Below, in pieces: positions 34,842 to 45,383 of a stretch of DNA of 64,000 bases; position 1 is the first letter of the stretch, and every line of letters begins with the position of its first letter. The translations under genes and the position numbers were made by a program. The notes below the pieces were generated by a model that saw nothing but the letters and a program-made list of their open reading frames with translations, searched no databases and was not told where the DNA came from. Source of the stretch: Neonectria sp. B-13 (lineage: Eukaryota > Ascomycota > Sordariomycetes > Hypocreales > Nectriaceae); assembly GCA_002682825.1 (NCBI GenBank), contig NOKP01000041.1:124001-188000 (forward strand), in the 5' to 3' direction.

Positions 34842-35170
34842 TTAGCACACATTCCTTATAGCCTTGAAGATGATCAAAGACTTACAATCGTTATCAACTG
34901 GCTTTCCCATACTAATAGCATCTAGGTATAAAAGCTTAGCAAACCGTTTCTCTAGCGCATTAGCCAGCTTGTACAGATAGGCACTACGCTCTATGGCTGC
35001 TAGTTCCGACCAAGCTGGGAATACAGCCTTGGCAGCAGCAACAGCATCGTCAGTATCATTAGCATCTGCTTCAAACACAGTAGTAATTATTTGTTCAGAA
35101 GTTGGGTTAACAACATCGAATGTGTCACATTGCATTGGCTATCACAAGGTTCCCCCACATGACAAGCTTC
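34842..35170 (-). pseudogene. Aldehyde dehydrogenase N-terminal relic
   Basis: The minus frame reads FDVVNPTSEQIITTVFEAD, then DDAVAAAKAVFPAWSELAAI, AYLYKLANALEKRFAKL and LDAISMGKPVDNDCK. This is the conserved N-terminal NAD-binding part of aldehyde dehydrogenase (family ALDH). After DNDCK the frame passes into unrelated sequence and stops, and no catalytic Cys/Glu region follows. Upstream it merges into the duplicated sequence beside the assembly gap. It is a truncated, non-functional copy; because the gap lies close by, part of the loss could be an assembly artefact. Confidence 0.6.
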
Positions 35171-35203
35171 CTAGGCCCGATGGTCTTACAAAGGTTGACC
35201 AAT

Positions 35204-35321
35204 TTGACCTCTCTCAACAACCTAGCTACGAACCTTGATGCCCTCAACAACCTAGTCATCCTAGATGACACGTTTCCCTTCCTTTCTCATCACTCTAGAT
35301 GACACGATTCCTATCCCTTCC
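35204..35321. repeat. 118 bp sequence duplicated across the assembly gap (left copy)
   Basis: This sequence, starting TTGACCTCTCTCAACAACCT, is repeated base for base at 35423-35540 on the far side of the N run. It contains internal short repetition (CAACAACCTAG twice, CTAGATGACACG twice). Confidence 0.85.
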
Positions 35322-35422
35322 NNNNNNNNNNNNNNNNNNNNNNNNNNNNNNNNNNNNNNNNNNNNNNNNNNNNNNNNNNNNNNNNNNNNNNNNNNNNNNN
35401 NNNNNNNNNNNNNNNNNNNNNN
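35322..35422. other. Assembly gap (run of N)
   Basis: About 100 undetermined bases, the usual placeholder for a gap of unknown size. The two flanks are identical for 118 bp, so the contigs probably overlap or a tandem repeat collapsed. Confidence 0.95.
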
Positions 35423-35540
35423 TTGACCTCTCTCAACAACCTAGCTACGAACCTTGATGCCCTCAACAACCTAGTCATCCTAGATGACACGTTTCCCTTC
35501 CTTTCTCATCACTCTAGATGACACGATTCCTATCCCTTCC
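35423..35540. repeat. 118 bp sequence duplicated across the assembly gap (right copy)
   Basis: Identical to 35204-35321. See the gap entry for the consequences. Confidence 0.85.
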
Positions 35541-37340
35541 TACGGACCAAATCATGTATTTAAAGACCTTCCTTTCCCGCTAGGATAGATAGAAATCAAG
35601 AGCTTTTATCCCCATCGATCCTGGCCATTAGATGTGATAGAATGTCTTTCTACTTCTAGAAGGAACAAACTCCCCATTAATAAAGAGGCGGTTCTCAATG
35701 AGGAGTTTTTTAAGCTTGTCAACGCTCTGTGAGACGATGGGGATCTTGGGAAAAGACATTCTGAGAGTATTTGGTTGATTGAAGAGCAGAAAATTAAGAT
35801 AGTGATTTTATCAAGGTAAGGAGATTGATCAGGAAAAGTAGCCTGACTCCCTCCTATAACAAAGTCTTCCATAATTATTATATATACACGCCGTTCAGGA
35901 AGCAGTACTAGACTTGATCTCAACAGCGCAAACATTAGCTTTCTCTGAATAAGCAGCGATGAATGTCCTATGCCAAACTGCCGACACATTTGCTGCACGA
36001 TGCTGATGCATTGCGGGGATATCCGTCTCATATGTCCGATGGCTGCATGATGCTGATGCACTGTGGGGATACCCAACTTACATGTCTAACCGCTTCGGTA
36101 CCAGGGTATGTATGTCCGCCGCGAACGCAAGGAGTCCGCAGCGGACGTAAGGAGGGGACTAAACTTTAGTGGTACCTCGTATCGAGTCAAGACCAAGCTG
36201 AATTTCGGTGTAATAGACCCAATGGCTTCGCCGGGAATGCCAAGTCCCCGAAGCATCAGCAGACTGCATCCAGAGAAAGTCTAATCCAGCTTCACCACTC
36301 ACGGCTGGCAAGCCAGGCATCTAACTGCCTGGGCGAGCGTGATCCTCGGACCCAATTTCCGCTCCGCCACTGCTCCCACTTTCCGTCCGAGGTTCAAAAA
36401 CCTCCAGACCATCAAGTGTATCAATTGCAGCCACACATTTATCACTTGTTGCTACTTGTTCGGCGTCAAACCCCTTTACAGACTCTTTTGCTCAGTTCCG
36501 ACTCGCCGAGCTGTCTCGTAGACAGGTGCAGGCATCCAACGAGGTCTGTGGAGCCACCCCGCAATCGTGGCATGTGTTGCAACGGGGCCATGGCGACCAT
36601 GGCGTTCACGAGCGTCATGACGCCGAGGGCGACAGTGCGGCCTCCAAACATCTTGATGGTGCTGTGCTGTCGGTGTTGGTATTGGCTGAACACACGGAGG
36701 TGATTGACTTATAAGATCTGGTGTTATGAACTTGGTGAAATGTCGCTGTACCCGGCGGCATGTCGGCAATCTTATAGCTACTGTAATTCTAGTTGTCTAC
36801 GTTATGGTTATTATACAAAATAGAGAGCATGCTCTGTAGGACCGAGGCTGCGCGTCGATCAATACCCTCAGGCGTGAAGTCGTTGTTATGCCAGGATGTG
36901 TGATTATTGACGGTTGAATCGAAGTTGGGTCGTTCCATTGTCAAGGTCAAGGGATGAAAGGCAAAATACAGCAAGGGCTCCCAGTCCGGACATACCGGCG
37001 TTAACTAAGGTCAATTGTACCTGATCGATCAAATCATGAATCCCTAGCGATTGGCTTAAATAGAGCCGAAATAACACCTTCTCGTGTGGTAGTGTTATGC
37101 AAGCTGCTGACAGCTAATTATTTTAACTCATGACTAGCTTGCCTTGGCAGAGTGGATGAGACATTAGCGTATGGTATTGGTTTATGCGCATTTACAGCTG
37201 CATATGAACTTATAGAGTCAAAGTGCAAGTGCTTTAAGTCTCTTCCAGCTCAGTTGCCCAACGATTAAGTGTAAGGGTTGGTTCGACCAGGGTGAGATAT
37301 TAGGCTTGAAGGGTAAGTATCAGTATATTGTAAGACTTCA
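35541..37340. other. Gene-poor stretch with small relics
   Basis: A 156-codon minus frame (35606-36076) has no recognisable domain. A 50 bp tandem duplication occupies 35993-36092. At 36466-36650 the minus strand encodes a short hydrophobic leader (MFGGRTVALGVMTLVNAM) that looks like a signal peptide but is not followed by a supported gene. The remainder holds nothing I can assign. Confidence 0.35.
35993..36092. repeat. Tandem duplication, two 50 bp units
   Basis: Units 35993-36042 and 36043-36092 both read CTGCA(C/T)GATGCTGATGCA.. and continue in parallel through GGGGATA and CATATGTC/TACATGTC. Most differences are transitions. Confidence 0.6.
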
Positions 37341-37344
37341 ACTT

Positions 37345-37437
37345 GGCGAGCAGTCAGAGATTGCTCGCCGAGGACTCTAAGTAGTCCTTGTGGGGCTAAG
37401 CCCCTAGCCACTGTGGCTATAGTGGCTCTACTGAGGT
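37345..37437. repeat. Cluster of consecutive short inverted repeats
   Basis: Four hairpins follow each other: GGCGAGCA/TGCTCGCC (37345-37369), AGGACT/AGTCCT (37371-37388), GGGGCT/AGCCCC (37392-37404) and TAGCCAC/GTGGCTA (37405-37419), with a further AGTGGCT copy after. No tRNA or known RNA fold was recognised. The arrangement resembles a terminal region of a non-autonomous transposon. Confidence 0.55.
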
Positions 37438-37599
37438 TGGCCTTATGGGTCCATCCTCTTACATTAAGAGAGAATATTAGATCTCGTTGTTAGTATAAAA
37501 GGGCTTAATAGTTTGAAACACTCAGTTTGAAAGAAGGTGGTAGCGCTTCTATTAATAGTATTATTAACTTAGACTAGTAATAATGTAAGTAATAAGCAT

Positions 37600-38040
37600 T
37601 AACTGGCTGCTGTTGAGCGGGAGATTAAACTTTTAAATTTTAAATTTTAAATTCTATAATATATTATTTTATTTAATAATAATTATAAAAGCTTAAAATA
37701 AAATATTAAAGTTAATAAACTATGATTAGACTTAATAAAGCTTAGAAAATATTACTAAGTATTATATAATATAATACTATTTATTATTATTATTTTAGGC
37801 TTAAGTATTAAGCTTTTTATACTATTAGCTAGTCTAAGTAGAAAAAATAAGAAAAAGTTTATTATATTTAGTCTAAAATAATACTTCTTATTAGCTAATT
37901 ATTAATTAGTTGACTATTAAGTAGCTAAACTAAAAAGTTAAAAGTAGAGTTAAAGTTATAGCACTTAGATCTTATACAACCCTTAGATACTAGAATGAGT
38001 TAGAACTAGTTGGATCCAAACCTAATCAACTGAACCTCTA
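37600..38040. repeat. AT-rich, RIP-like tract
   Basis: Strongly AT-rich and TpA-rich with no open frame, similar in character to the desert at 45-53 kb. It marks a decayed repeat upstream of the alcohol dehydrogenase gene. Confidence 0.5.
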
Positions 38041-38296
38041 AATTAGCTGGTTGCTAAGCACAGGGAGCAAGATCGCAGTTGATTTGAACCTACAGTTGGA
38101 GGATCCAACAGCTCCAAGCGGCGCGCTAGCGCACTTAATGCCCGCGGCCTCGCAGTTAAGCATTATATTAGTAGACCGCCAGCTTAACTCCGCAATACAT
38201 TATACTAGGGCCGGATTTACTGCGGACTTCGGAGCCGCGTCCAGGACTTGATCTAACTTAGATAGAGGCGGTGTAAATCCACGTGAACACACAGAG

Positions 38297-38303
38297 TATA
38301 AAT
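38297..38303 (+). promoter_or_regulatory. TATA-like element of the alcohol dehydrogenase gene
   Basis: TATAAAT about 95 bp before the ATG at 38398, followed by a CT-rich leader, as is common in fungal promoters. Confidence 0.4.
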
Positions 38304-38397
38304 CCTTCTTCTATTATCATTCAACCTCTTTTGCCCTAAGCTTATAGATACACTGATTATATTTTTAGGCGTTCTTTCTCATACACCAGCTGTACCT

Positions 38398-39456
38398 ATG
38401 TCTGCCCACGAATTCAAAGTATTCAGAGGGACCCCCTCAGGAGAGATTATCGAGACTGTAACACAGAAACCGCCACTCACTCGCGATCAGATCCTGGTCT
38501 CTATCACTCACTCAGGAGTTTGTGGCACTGATGAGCATTTCCTTCGATCTGGAATTGCCCTGGGCCACGAAGGGGTTGGTATCGTCAAAGAGGTTGGCCC
38601 TGATGTAAAGCAACTCACCGTGTAAGATGACATATTTGTCCTTCTCATAGCCCAGCTGACTCACTAACTTTGTAGTGGCCAGAGAGTGGGTTGGGGCTAC
38701 GTCAATGGATCTTGTGGATTTTGTCCTTCATGTCTTGACGGGTTCCAAATCCGTTGCGAAAGCTCTACTCCCAAACTTTATGGGTTTGACTCGGTAGATT
38801 CTGGTAGCTTTGCTACTAACGCCATCCGCCCTGAACACGTTCTCCTACCTATTCCGGACCGACTCTCTTCTGCCGCTGCTGCCCCACTGATGTGTGGTGG
38901 CATCACCGTCTGGGCCGCACTAACGCTCCACGGCGTGAAGGCTACAGATTCAGTCGGCATCATTGGCATGGGCGGGCTAGGGCACCTGGCGATACAATTT
39001 GCCAACGCACTAGGATGCGAAGTAACGGTTTTCAGTTCGACCGAGTCCAAAAAGCAAGAGGCAATCAGTCTTGGAGCATCTCATTTTGTGGTCGCGAACA
39101 ACAAGCCCTTGGTAACTCCGAAGAAACTTGACCATCTCTTGGTGACTTCGTCGCAAAGCCCTAATTGGGAAGATTATTTTCCGATTCTAGCAGCAGGGGC
39201 AACAATCTTCCCGATGACAATCACCTCTCCTACGGCCAAATTAGACATTCCATGGATGGCGTTCTTGGTCAAGGGGATGCGTATTATCTCTGCCATGCCG
39301 ACTCGGGCATCGTACGTGCAGATGCTGGATTTTGCAGCTAGACATGGAATAAGCCCTGTCATTGACCGGGATGAGTTGACCGTTGAAGGAATCAAGAGCA
39401 GCTTTGAGAAGCTAAGGCTGGGAAAGACCCGGTTTCGCGGGGTTTTGTACGCATAG
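38398..39456 (+). CDS. Zinc-dependent alcohol dehydrogenase (MDR superfamily, cinnamyl-type)
   Basis: Predicted 334-residue NADP(H)-dependent oxidoreductase of the medium-chain family, reducing an aldehyde (often aromatic) or oxidising the alcohol. Two exons, 38398-38621 and 38676-39456, with a 54 nt intron (GTAAGA..TAG). Catalytic zinc ligands are Cys42 (GVCGTDEHF), His57/Glu58 (GHEGVG) and Cys148 (PLMCGG). The structural zinc loop has Cys88, 91, 94 and 102 (CGFCPSCLDGFQIRC). The Rossmann motif is GMGGLG at 172-177. All expected residues are intact and the length is slightly short for the family. It stands alone between repeat-rich stretches; a link to the aromatic cluster is possible but not shown. 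Confidence 0.88.
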
Positions 39457-41399
39457 AAGCAAGACTGAAGTTCATCTCATCTCATCCAATATCGCGTTCC
39501 GCTACAAAAGAGTCTAGATTTCTCGTTCAGAAATGTTTCCTGAAGTCGAGCTGCCTGTTGACTCTGACAAGAAAATGAAGATGTTGGCCTTAGCCTTGCC
39601 CACATCGACGGAGGACGCGCGACGATTTCAGAACGAACGCAACAGTGCCCGGCTGCCGCGAATAGCCGAAAAAAACTCCGAATCCCAGGCTCAAAGTGTC
39701 ATAGCCAAAAGGCAGGAAGCGTGATAGAAGCGGGTAGTCAGAAGGGTAGTCACTGTAGACTTGAAGGTAGGGTGGTGGTGTTGTAAGATTAATCTCTGAA
39801 GTCCCTATAGCTTGATAGAAACGCCCTAATTTATAGGCGTTTCCAGTGCCTCGCACGTGTTTCGCTCTGCATAAGCCGTTCCTTCGCTGGTGCCTTTTGG
39901 GCGCATGACACAAAGGCACACGAGCGACCTGATAGCACGAAGCAGAACCTTGCCAGCTGACACTGGATGTGTTCCGTTGTGCGCCACCTGCTCACTTATT
40001 GCAAATGGCAGAGGTCGACATCTCATCTCAATTTTGGCCTATTCTTGGATTTGAGAGGCCGCAACAGTTCGAATTTCGCATACCACGACGTACACTACTT
40101 GACGATTATTAATATTTTCCGATGAATGTGACGCCATGTCCGCTCATAAGGAGCATTGCAATGATCACGTAGCCCCTGATTACTGATATGACCAGACCCA
40201 ACAACCCCGGTCTGCTGATCGGGATGAATTATGTACTACGTAGCAAAAGTCATTAAGTCGGACGTAAGTTTCCCGGTATCACTAATCGTTCACATATTTC
40301 TATCCCTGCGATGTGCCACGATCCACTTTACTTGCGGAACATTTACGTCACCCCGCTTTCGTACACTGACGCTCTACATGCCCACTTCCTTACTTTCCTA
40401 CAGAGCTAACAGCGAAGGCTGAGAAAGCCGTACATGATCTTAATTGCAGATGATGGTCACTGCCTGCCAATGTATGCATGCCTCTGAGGTCTTCTCTATT
40501 TCTATAATCATTACGACGGATAATTAGCAAGAAGAGCACTACATGTTCGATGTCAGAAAAGTCGCCTTACCTTAGCTTTTATCTCCAATTAGTTAAATAT
40601 ATCCACAATAGCGACCGACAACATCAACGACCGATTACCTAGTCTCTTACCGTTGGTGGTCCCCAATGAGGCCCCCCCCTTCCCAAAAAGAAAGTCACTA
40701 AACACACCTAGAAGCAAACCTAGGTGGGCAGCAAAACAATCCCGTTTACGCTTAGCCAAGCTTGAGGAAAAAGTCTTAATGCAAGCTAAGGATATGGAAG
40801 CAAACATAATAGATTATCAGAACTTGCTGATTAACACCTGGGCGCTTCTGTGTTCAAGATCTTGATTTGTGAACTGAATAAAATAAAATCTTTCAACAAA
40901 GGGAACATCAAGGCTCCCTAGCGTGAGCCTATGCCCGTGGACGCGTACGGCAGGTGCAATTGCGGCGGCATCGGTGTCCGGGGTGAGCGGCTTCTTTTTG
41001 CTTCCCCCGGTGCGGCCTCGGTAAATATTAGTGGCGGATGGCGCCTGATTACTACTACCTCGGGGATATTATTAATGATATGTAGTACGGCAGCTCCAAA
41101 AAGTAAGACACGATTAGTCGTCTTGTTCTTCCCTCAACCGATTTCAGGACTCTCGTAATCACTAATCACTAATCATAGTTACAGAATACCTAATTAGTAA
41201 TACAGTTATTAACGCTATGGACTTCTCCCTCGACGGCCTGAGTGTAAAGATGTTAAGTATGCGAAGATGTATTTAAAAACCAGGCTCAAGGACTGTTCTT
41301 AGCCTATCGACTATAGTTGTATGTTTTCCAGTCAAGGAATTCTTCCCTTCCAACACCTTAATGCCAAGATCTAGGAACATCTCGGGACCCGCTTTCAAA
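39457..41399. other. Intergenic, 1.9 kb
   Basis: No supported gene. A 70-codon plus frame at 40653-40865 encodes a basic, Lys/Arg-rich helix followed by heptad-like leucines (RLAKLEEKVLMQAKDMEANI); it could be a bZIP-like relic or chance. A short CACTAAT triplet repeat lies near 41157-41175. Confidence 0.4.
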
Positions 41400-42497
41400 A
41401 TGTCTGCCGAATCCCCTGTCGTCTTTGTTGTTGGAGGAACTGGTGCGCAAGGCATTCCCATCGTCCGTGGTCTCGTTAAGGATGGCGTCTACAAAGTCCG
41501 ATGTCTGACGCGAGACCTTAACTCTACGAGGGCACAACACCTTCTCGCCCTTGGAAACGTTGAGCTTCTTGACGGTACCTTCGCTAGTGAGGCTGACCTA
41601 CGCAAAGGTTTTCGGGGTGCCCAATATGCATTCGTTAATATAGACGGATTTAACTGTGGCGAGAAGACGGAGACGTTCTGGGCTATGCGATCCTATGAGC
41701 TTGCCATCGAAGAAGGAGTCAAGTTCTTTGTATACGGAAATCTTGATTTTGTATACAAGAAGAGTGGATACGACTTCAATTTCCGAACTGGCCACTATGA
41801 CGGCAAGGGCCGAATTGGCGAGTGGATTTTGCAACAGAACAAGGATCCGAACAACTCGAAGAGAATGAAGGCGGCGCTTTTCACGACGGGCCCATACATT
41901 TCGATGACTATTGGCTTGCACACACCCATGTCTCCTACAGTCGAGGACGGTGTGGTGACTTGGAGAGTACCGTTGGGCAAAGGTGCGGTTTGCCACGTCG
42001 ACCTCGACGACTGCGAGCATTATGTTCGATGGCTATTCGATCACCAGGCACAAGCCACAGGGTTGGATCTCGAAGTTGCAATCGACTTGATGCCATACAA
42101 CGAATTAGCCAAGGCCTTCGAAAAGGTTACGGGTCATCCGGCACGATACATCGACACCTCCCTCGAAGACTACTGGTCGGGAGGACCCCTCGGAGATGGC
42201 AAGAGTAGTGCCGGTTACAATTCCGACGCTAAGGATCCTGCGTCAATGACTATTCGCCAGAATTTCACAGGCTTCTGGAATATGTGGAAACACTCTGGCG
42301 GCAATCGTGGAGTAATCAAACGAAACTTCAAACTGCTTGATGAAATACACCCTCACAGGATCAAGTCGGCTGAGGAATGGTTCAAGCGAGAAGAGGTTAG
42401 GGGAAAGAAGGAGGGCCTTGGAAGCCTGTGGGAGCGGGTGAACAATCTCCAGCCAGTCTTGAAAATTGCTGAGGATAAGATGAAGGGACGTATTTAA
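41400..42497 (+). CDS. NmrA-like family protein (atypical SDR, NAD(P)-binding)
   Basis: Predicted 365-residue single-exon protein from ATG 41400; an in-frame ATG at 41361 would add 13 residues. It begins with a Rossmann strand and the glycine motif GGTGAQG (about 12-18), characteristic of NmrA/isoflavone-reductase-like atypical short-chain dehydrogenases. These bind NAD(P) as redox sensors, or reduce substrates. Further family features are VRCLTRD after the second strand, VELLDGTFASEADLRKGFRG, and AIEEGVKFFVYGNLDF in the position of the SDR Tyr/Lys region. The HSCARP/NmrA regulators lack a catalytic Tyr; here the YxxxK-like pattern is not convincing, which favours a sensor role. There is no clear operon partner. 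Confidence 0.82.
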   Translation: MSAESPVVFVVGGTGAQGIPIVRGLVKDGVYKVRCLTRDLNSTRAQHLLALGNVELLDGTFASEADLRKGFRGAQYAFVNIDGFNCGEKTETFWAMRSYELAIEEGVKFFVYGNLDFVYKKSGYDFNFRTGHYDGKGRIGEWILQQNKDPNNSKRMKAALFTTGPYISMTIGLHTPMSPTVEDGVVTWRVPLGKGAVCHVDLDDCEHYVRWLFDHQAQATGLDLEVAIDLMPYNELAKAFEKVTGHPARYIDTSLEDYWSGGPLGDGKSSAGYNSDAKDPASMTIRQNFTGFWNMWKHSGGNRGVIKRNFKLLDEIHPHRIKSAEEWFKREEVRGKKEGLGSLWERVNNLQPVLKIAEDKMKGRI

Positions 42498-42639
42498 ACA
42501 AAGTTGTGACAGGCAGTAGAGCGGCCCATGTATTCAATAATGCTTGGTAAAAAGAGAGAGAAACTCTGTCGACTAATATCAGTCTCATTTGGCACAGTTT
42601 TGATTTCAGGGCCGGGGGGACTTACATTGAATGGAATAA

Positions 42640-42905
42640 GGAGATAGATCCATGCCAACGAGCATAAGTATGTCTGGGGTGCTTGAAAGGCCAGTCTGAC
42701 CCAGTGCCATCTGAAATGCTCGTCGTTGATGTCTTCAACAGTGTTTGCACCATGGGAGTCTTCTTGAGTCTGATCATAGCCACCAAGCTTTCTTCATCGG
42801 TAAGGAACTTAGCCTCTGCTGGGGTATGAGGCATGTAAAAGAAGAAAGCAATGCCAAAGAGGGTGGTGATGATTCCCTCAACTAGTACAGTTAAGTCAGT
42901 GCAGT
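42640..42905 (-). pseudogene. MFS transporter fragment (allantoate permease / TNA1-like), frameshifted
   Basis: The minus strand reads GIAFFFYMPHTPAEAKFLTDEE then MIRLKK in one frame. It continues in another frame as SHGANTVEDINDEHFRWHW, FQAPQTYLCSLAWIYLLIP. Together these are the central loop and following helix of Dal5/TNA1-type anion:cation symporters. A one-base loss around 42760 breaks the frame, and the fragment ends at a GTAAGT donor with no partner exon found. It is a truncated relic. Confidence 0.6.
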
Positions 42906-43267
42906 TTCATAATTGAGCCTACAAGTTGGACGACATGCTGAAGAAAATCCAGGACCATTTGTTGTAGCCGCAGTTATTGACTTTGCGGTCCCGATTTCTA
43001 AGGTTGCTAATTCATAGCTATTGCATTCCTTCATCTAAGCCCTTATTTTCGCACTAGGCAGGCTAGATCTTTGTTGGAATGTGACAAATGCTGGTGGTGA
43101 CGTGTGCCCTATGTAACCATCATAACTCGCAAGGAGTTATTAAAGAAATCATGTCTTCCTAGCGCTGCATCATCAAAGCGTCAAAGGTACGCTTTCCCGG
43201 CCCATCGTGAATATCATTGATCCATATAACCCTACGCAGCCGTTTTTGCGCCTCTTCCCACAACACG

Positions 43268-44016
43268 CTAGGCTCTGTAACAACTTGTGCGGAGCCACAG
43301 CTCCCTAGTGTCAGAGACTGTGGTACCATAAACCACTACTAGCCAATGAATAACATCCAGCAAATCTTGACTTGATGCTGTGAGACCTCTACAGGCGTGT
43401 GATAGGTGGTCAGCTAGGTGGTTGTAAGCTAGCTTTTTACCCGGGACCTGGAACATTGTCGTGAGAAATGCTAGCATACCAAGACATAGCCATTCGCTGG
43501 AGGTGTCAATAAGAATGTCCTTGAGATGCAGTAACCGTGTCTGGATCGAGCCTAGAATGGGCAGGAATTCCATGACATATAACCGTATCTTCTTTTCTCG
43601 GTGGTCATTGATTGTCTCAATCAATCGCCGAAGATCTTGGAATATAACAATCAATCTGCAATCGAAAGACTCATTGAACAAAGCCAGCAAAAGTCCAGTA
43701 TCGGTTATACAACATTGGTGTATAAAAGCAGAAAAACTGCGTACAGGGTGGAGTCCTCCAGATACGCTTAGCTATCATCCAGCTTGCTATTAAGAAGAGA
43801 TAGAGCACTCCCTTGGCGAAATCGTGTCGATTTTGCCAGTGGCTGGTTTTGTGCATAACTGCTAGCAATGGAAGTAGCGAGGAGAATGCTATGAAGGAAG
43901 GCATCGTAAAAGAATGGCCAGGCCGAGGTAGTTATGCTTTTGTCGTCGCCAAAGTCGATGCAGGCTAGGACAGGGTAGGAGGCTTCAGTAATGCTATCAA
44001 AGGTAACGACTAGCAA
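43268..44016 (-). pseudogene. Fungal transcription-factor C-terminal region, decayed
   Basis: Minus frames at 43768-44016 (FGDDKSITTSAWPFFYDAF and ALSLLNSKLDD) and 43268-43690 (DTSSEWLCLGMLAFLTTMF, QVPGKKLAYNHLADHL, ASSQDLLDVIHWLVVV) carry the style of the fungal_trans_2 / DUF3468 regulatory domain of Zn2Cys6 factors. They lie in different frames without good splice junctions, and no zinc cluster is visible upstream. I read it as a broken regulator, with modest certainty; an unusual intron pattern could also explain it. Confidence 0.45.
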
Positions 44017-45060
44017 CAGATTTTAGTTCTAGGTATGGAGGAAGAAGATGTGGCGATCAAACCTCGATGATACAGTGACTGTGACGTTTTATTCACTGCA
44101 TTGGCAATACGGGCAATCGGTGGCCCAAACACAGGACCTGGAAGTATCCATGGCAAAGCAATCGGTGATTCGGCGTTTATAATAAGCGGACGAAAACAGC
44201 CAGTCGAGACAATGTCTGCAGATGGCAAAAGATGGTTCAATGGCAAACCCGCTCGCCCATTGCGGAGAGGAAGAGGAGCCGTCTTTGCATCCGTACCAAC
44301 GGCGTTCCTTGCAGTCCGCTTCGTTTCTCGAATAGACCGACGAGATCCTTCGCGCTTGTTCCGACCTTTCATGCAGTGGCTGCGGATTTAAGACTTGCCA
44401 CCTTCACCATACTGCACGAATGCAAATTGTGTCGCCATCCCTCATGGCTCCCCTGTCTCCTCGAGGTGCGTCAGCTTACAGAGATTGTCGCGTCGTGATC
44501 AAGGCTCTGACTCGGGTTTCCACATAGGGACACGGCGCCACGCAAGCACCTCCCGATCATTTACCATCTTCCCCGTCATCATCACCCCTGCCTCGCCTCA
44601 AGCCTCTTCCGGTTCTCCCTCTCTTCCACACCGGGGGGAAAGAGAAAACAGCGTCGATCTATTGCCGTTTTTGGTTTTGATGGAGACCCTTGTCGAAAGA
44701 CACTAAAACGGCTTGTTTGACCGGCTGCAGCCACCAAAACCCCGGCGTAGGGGCCGAGGCTTACAAGCAGGGCGGATATGAGCATACGTCATATAGGTCC
44801 CTAATTGCAGGCAGCTGATCAACTCGTGGCGGGGACACATGGGTATCAGACCTTCGGTGGCGCTAGAATCAATAGACAAATGTGGGGGTGGGCAACCCTG
44901 AGGCTAGGAAGGCGTTTATTGAGCTGGGCAGGTCACTTACCGGTGTAAGAGGGGCAAGATGCAATTGTCTTAAAGGAAGATGCATAAGAAATTGGGGTAA
45001 GGCAGTGAGGGGAGAAACTGTCGACTCAGCAGCAAGTGCCACCGGATTGGGAAGGGTGAG
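44017..45060. other. Intergenic, 1.0 kb
   Basis: GC-normal sequence with overlapping open frames on both strands at 44010-44706 but no domain that I recognise. It may include the 5' remains of the decayed regulator. Confidence 0.35.
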
Positions 45061-45383
45061 ATTATTCAGTATATATATATTGTTAGCGAGCCTATAAGTA
45101 TAGCTGATTGTAGGTTAGGTTTTACTATTAATGCTAATGCTTAGCTATACATAGAAAATTATACCTAATTAAGAATATAATTGTTTAATAAGTATTAACT
45201 CTATTAACTTATATACTATTTAAAATATATACTTTATTTAATTTATTATTTAAGTTATTTAAGGCTATTTATAATATTGTTAATAATTATAATAAGGTTC
45301 TTAGTTATAGCTTTATTATTCTATAGAAAAGACTTATAATTTTAAATATAACTTAGGTTTTACTTTATTATACTAAAGATAGT

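Noticed and set aside
37345..37437. Possible tRNA or other structured RNA
   Set aside because: The hairpins do not form a cloverleaf and no conserved tRNA D-loop or TPsiC sequence is present; kept as an inverted-repeat cluster only.
40653..40865. bZIP transcription factor
   Set aside because: Only a short basic/leucine stretch without the conserved Asn/Arg basic-region signature; too weak to annotate as a gene.
41598..42020. 140-codon minus-strand frame inside the NmrA-like gene
   Set aside because: It is antisense to a well-supported single-exon gene with a Rossmann motif; open by codon bias only.
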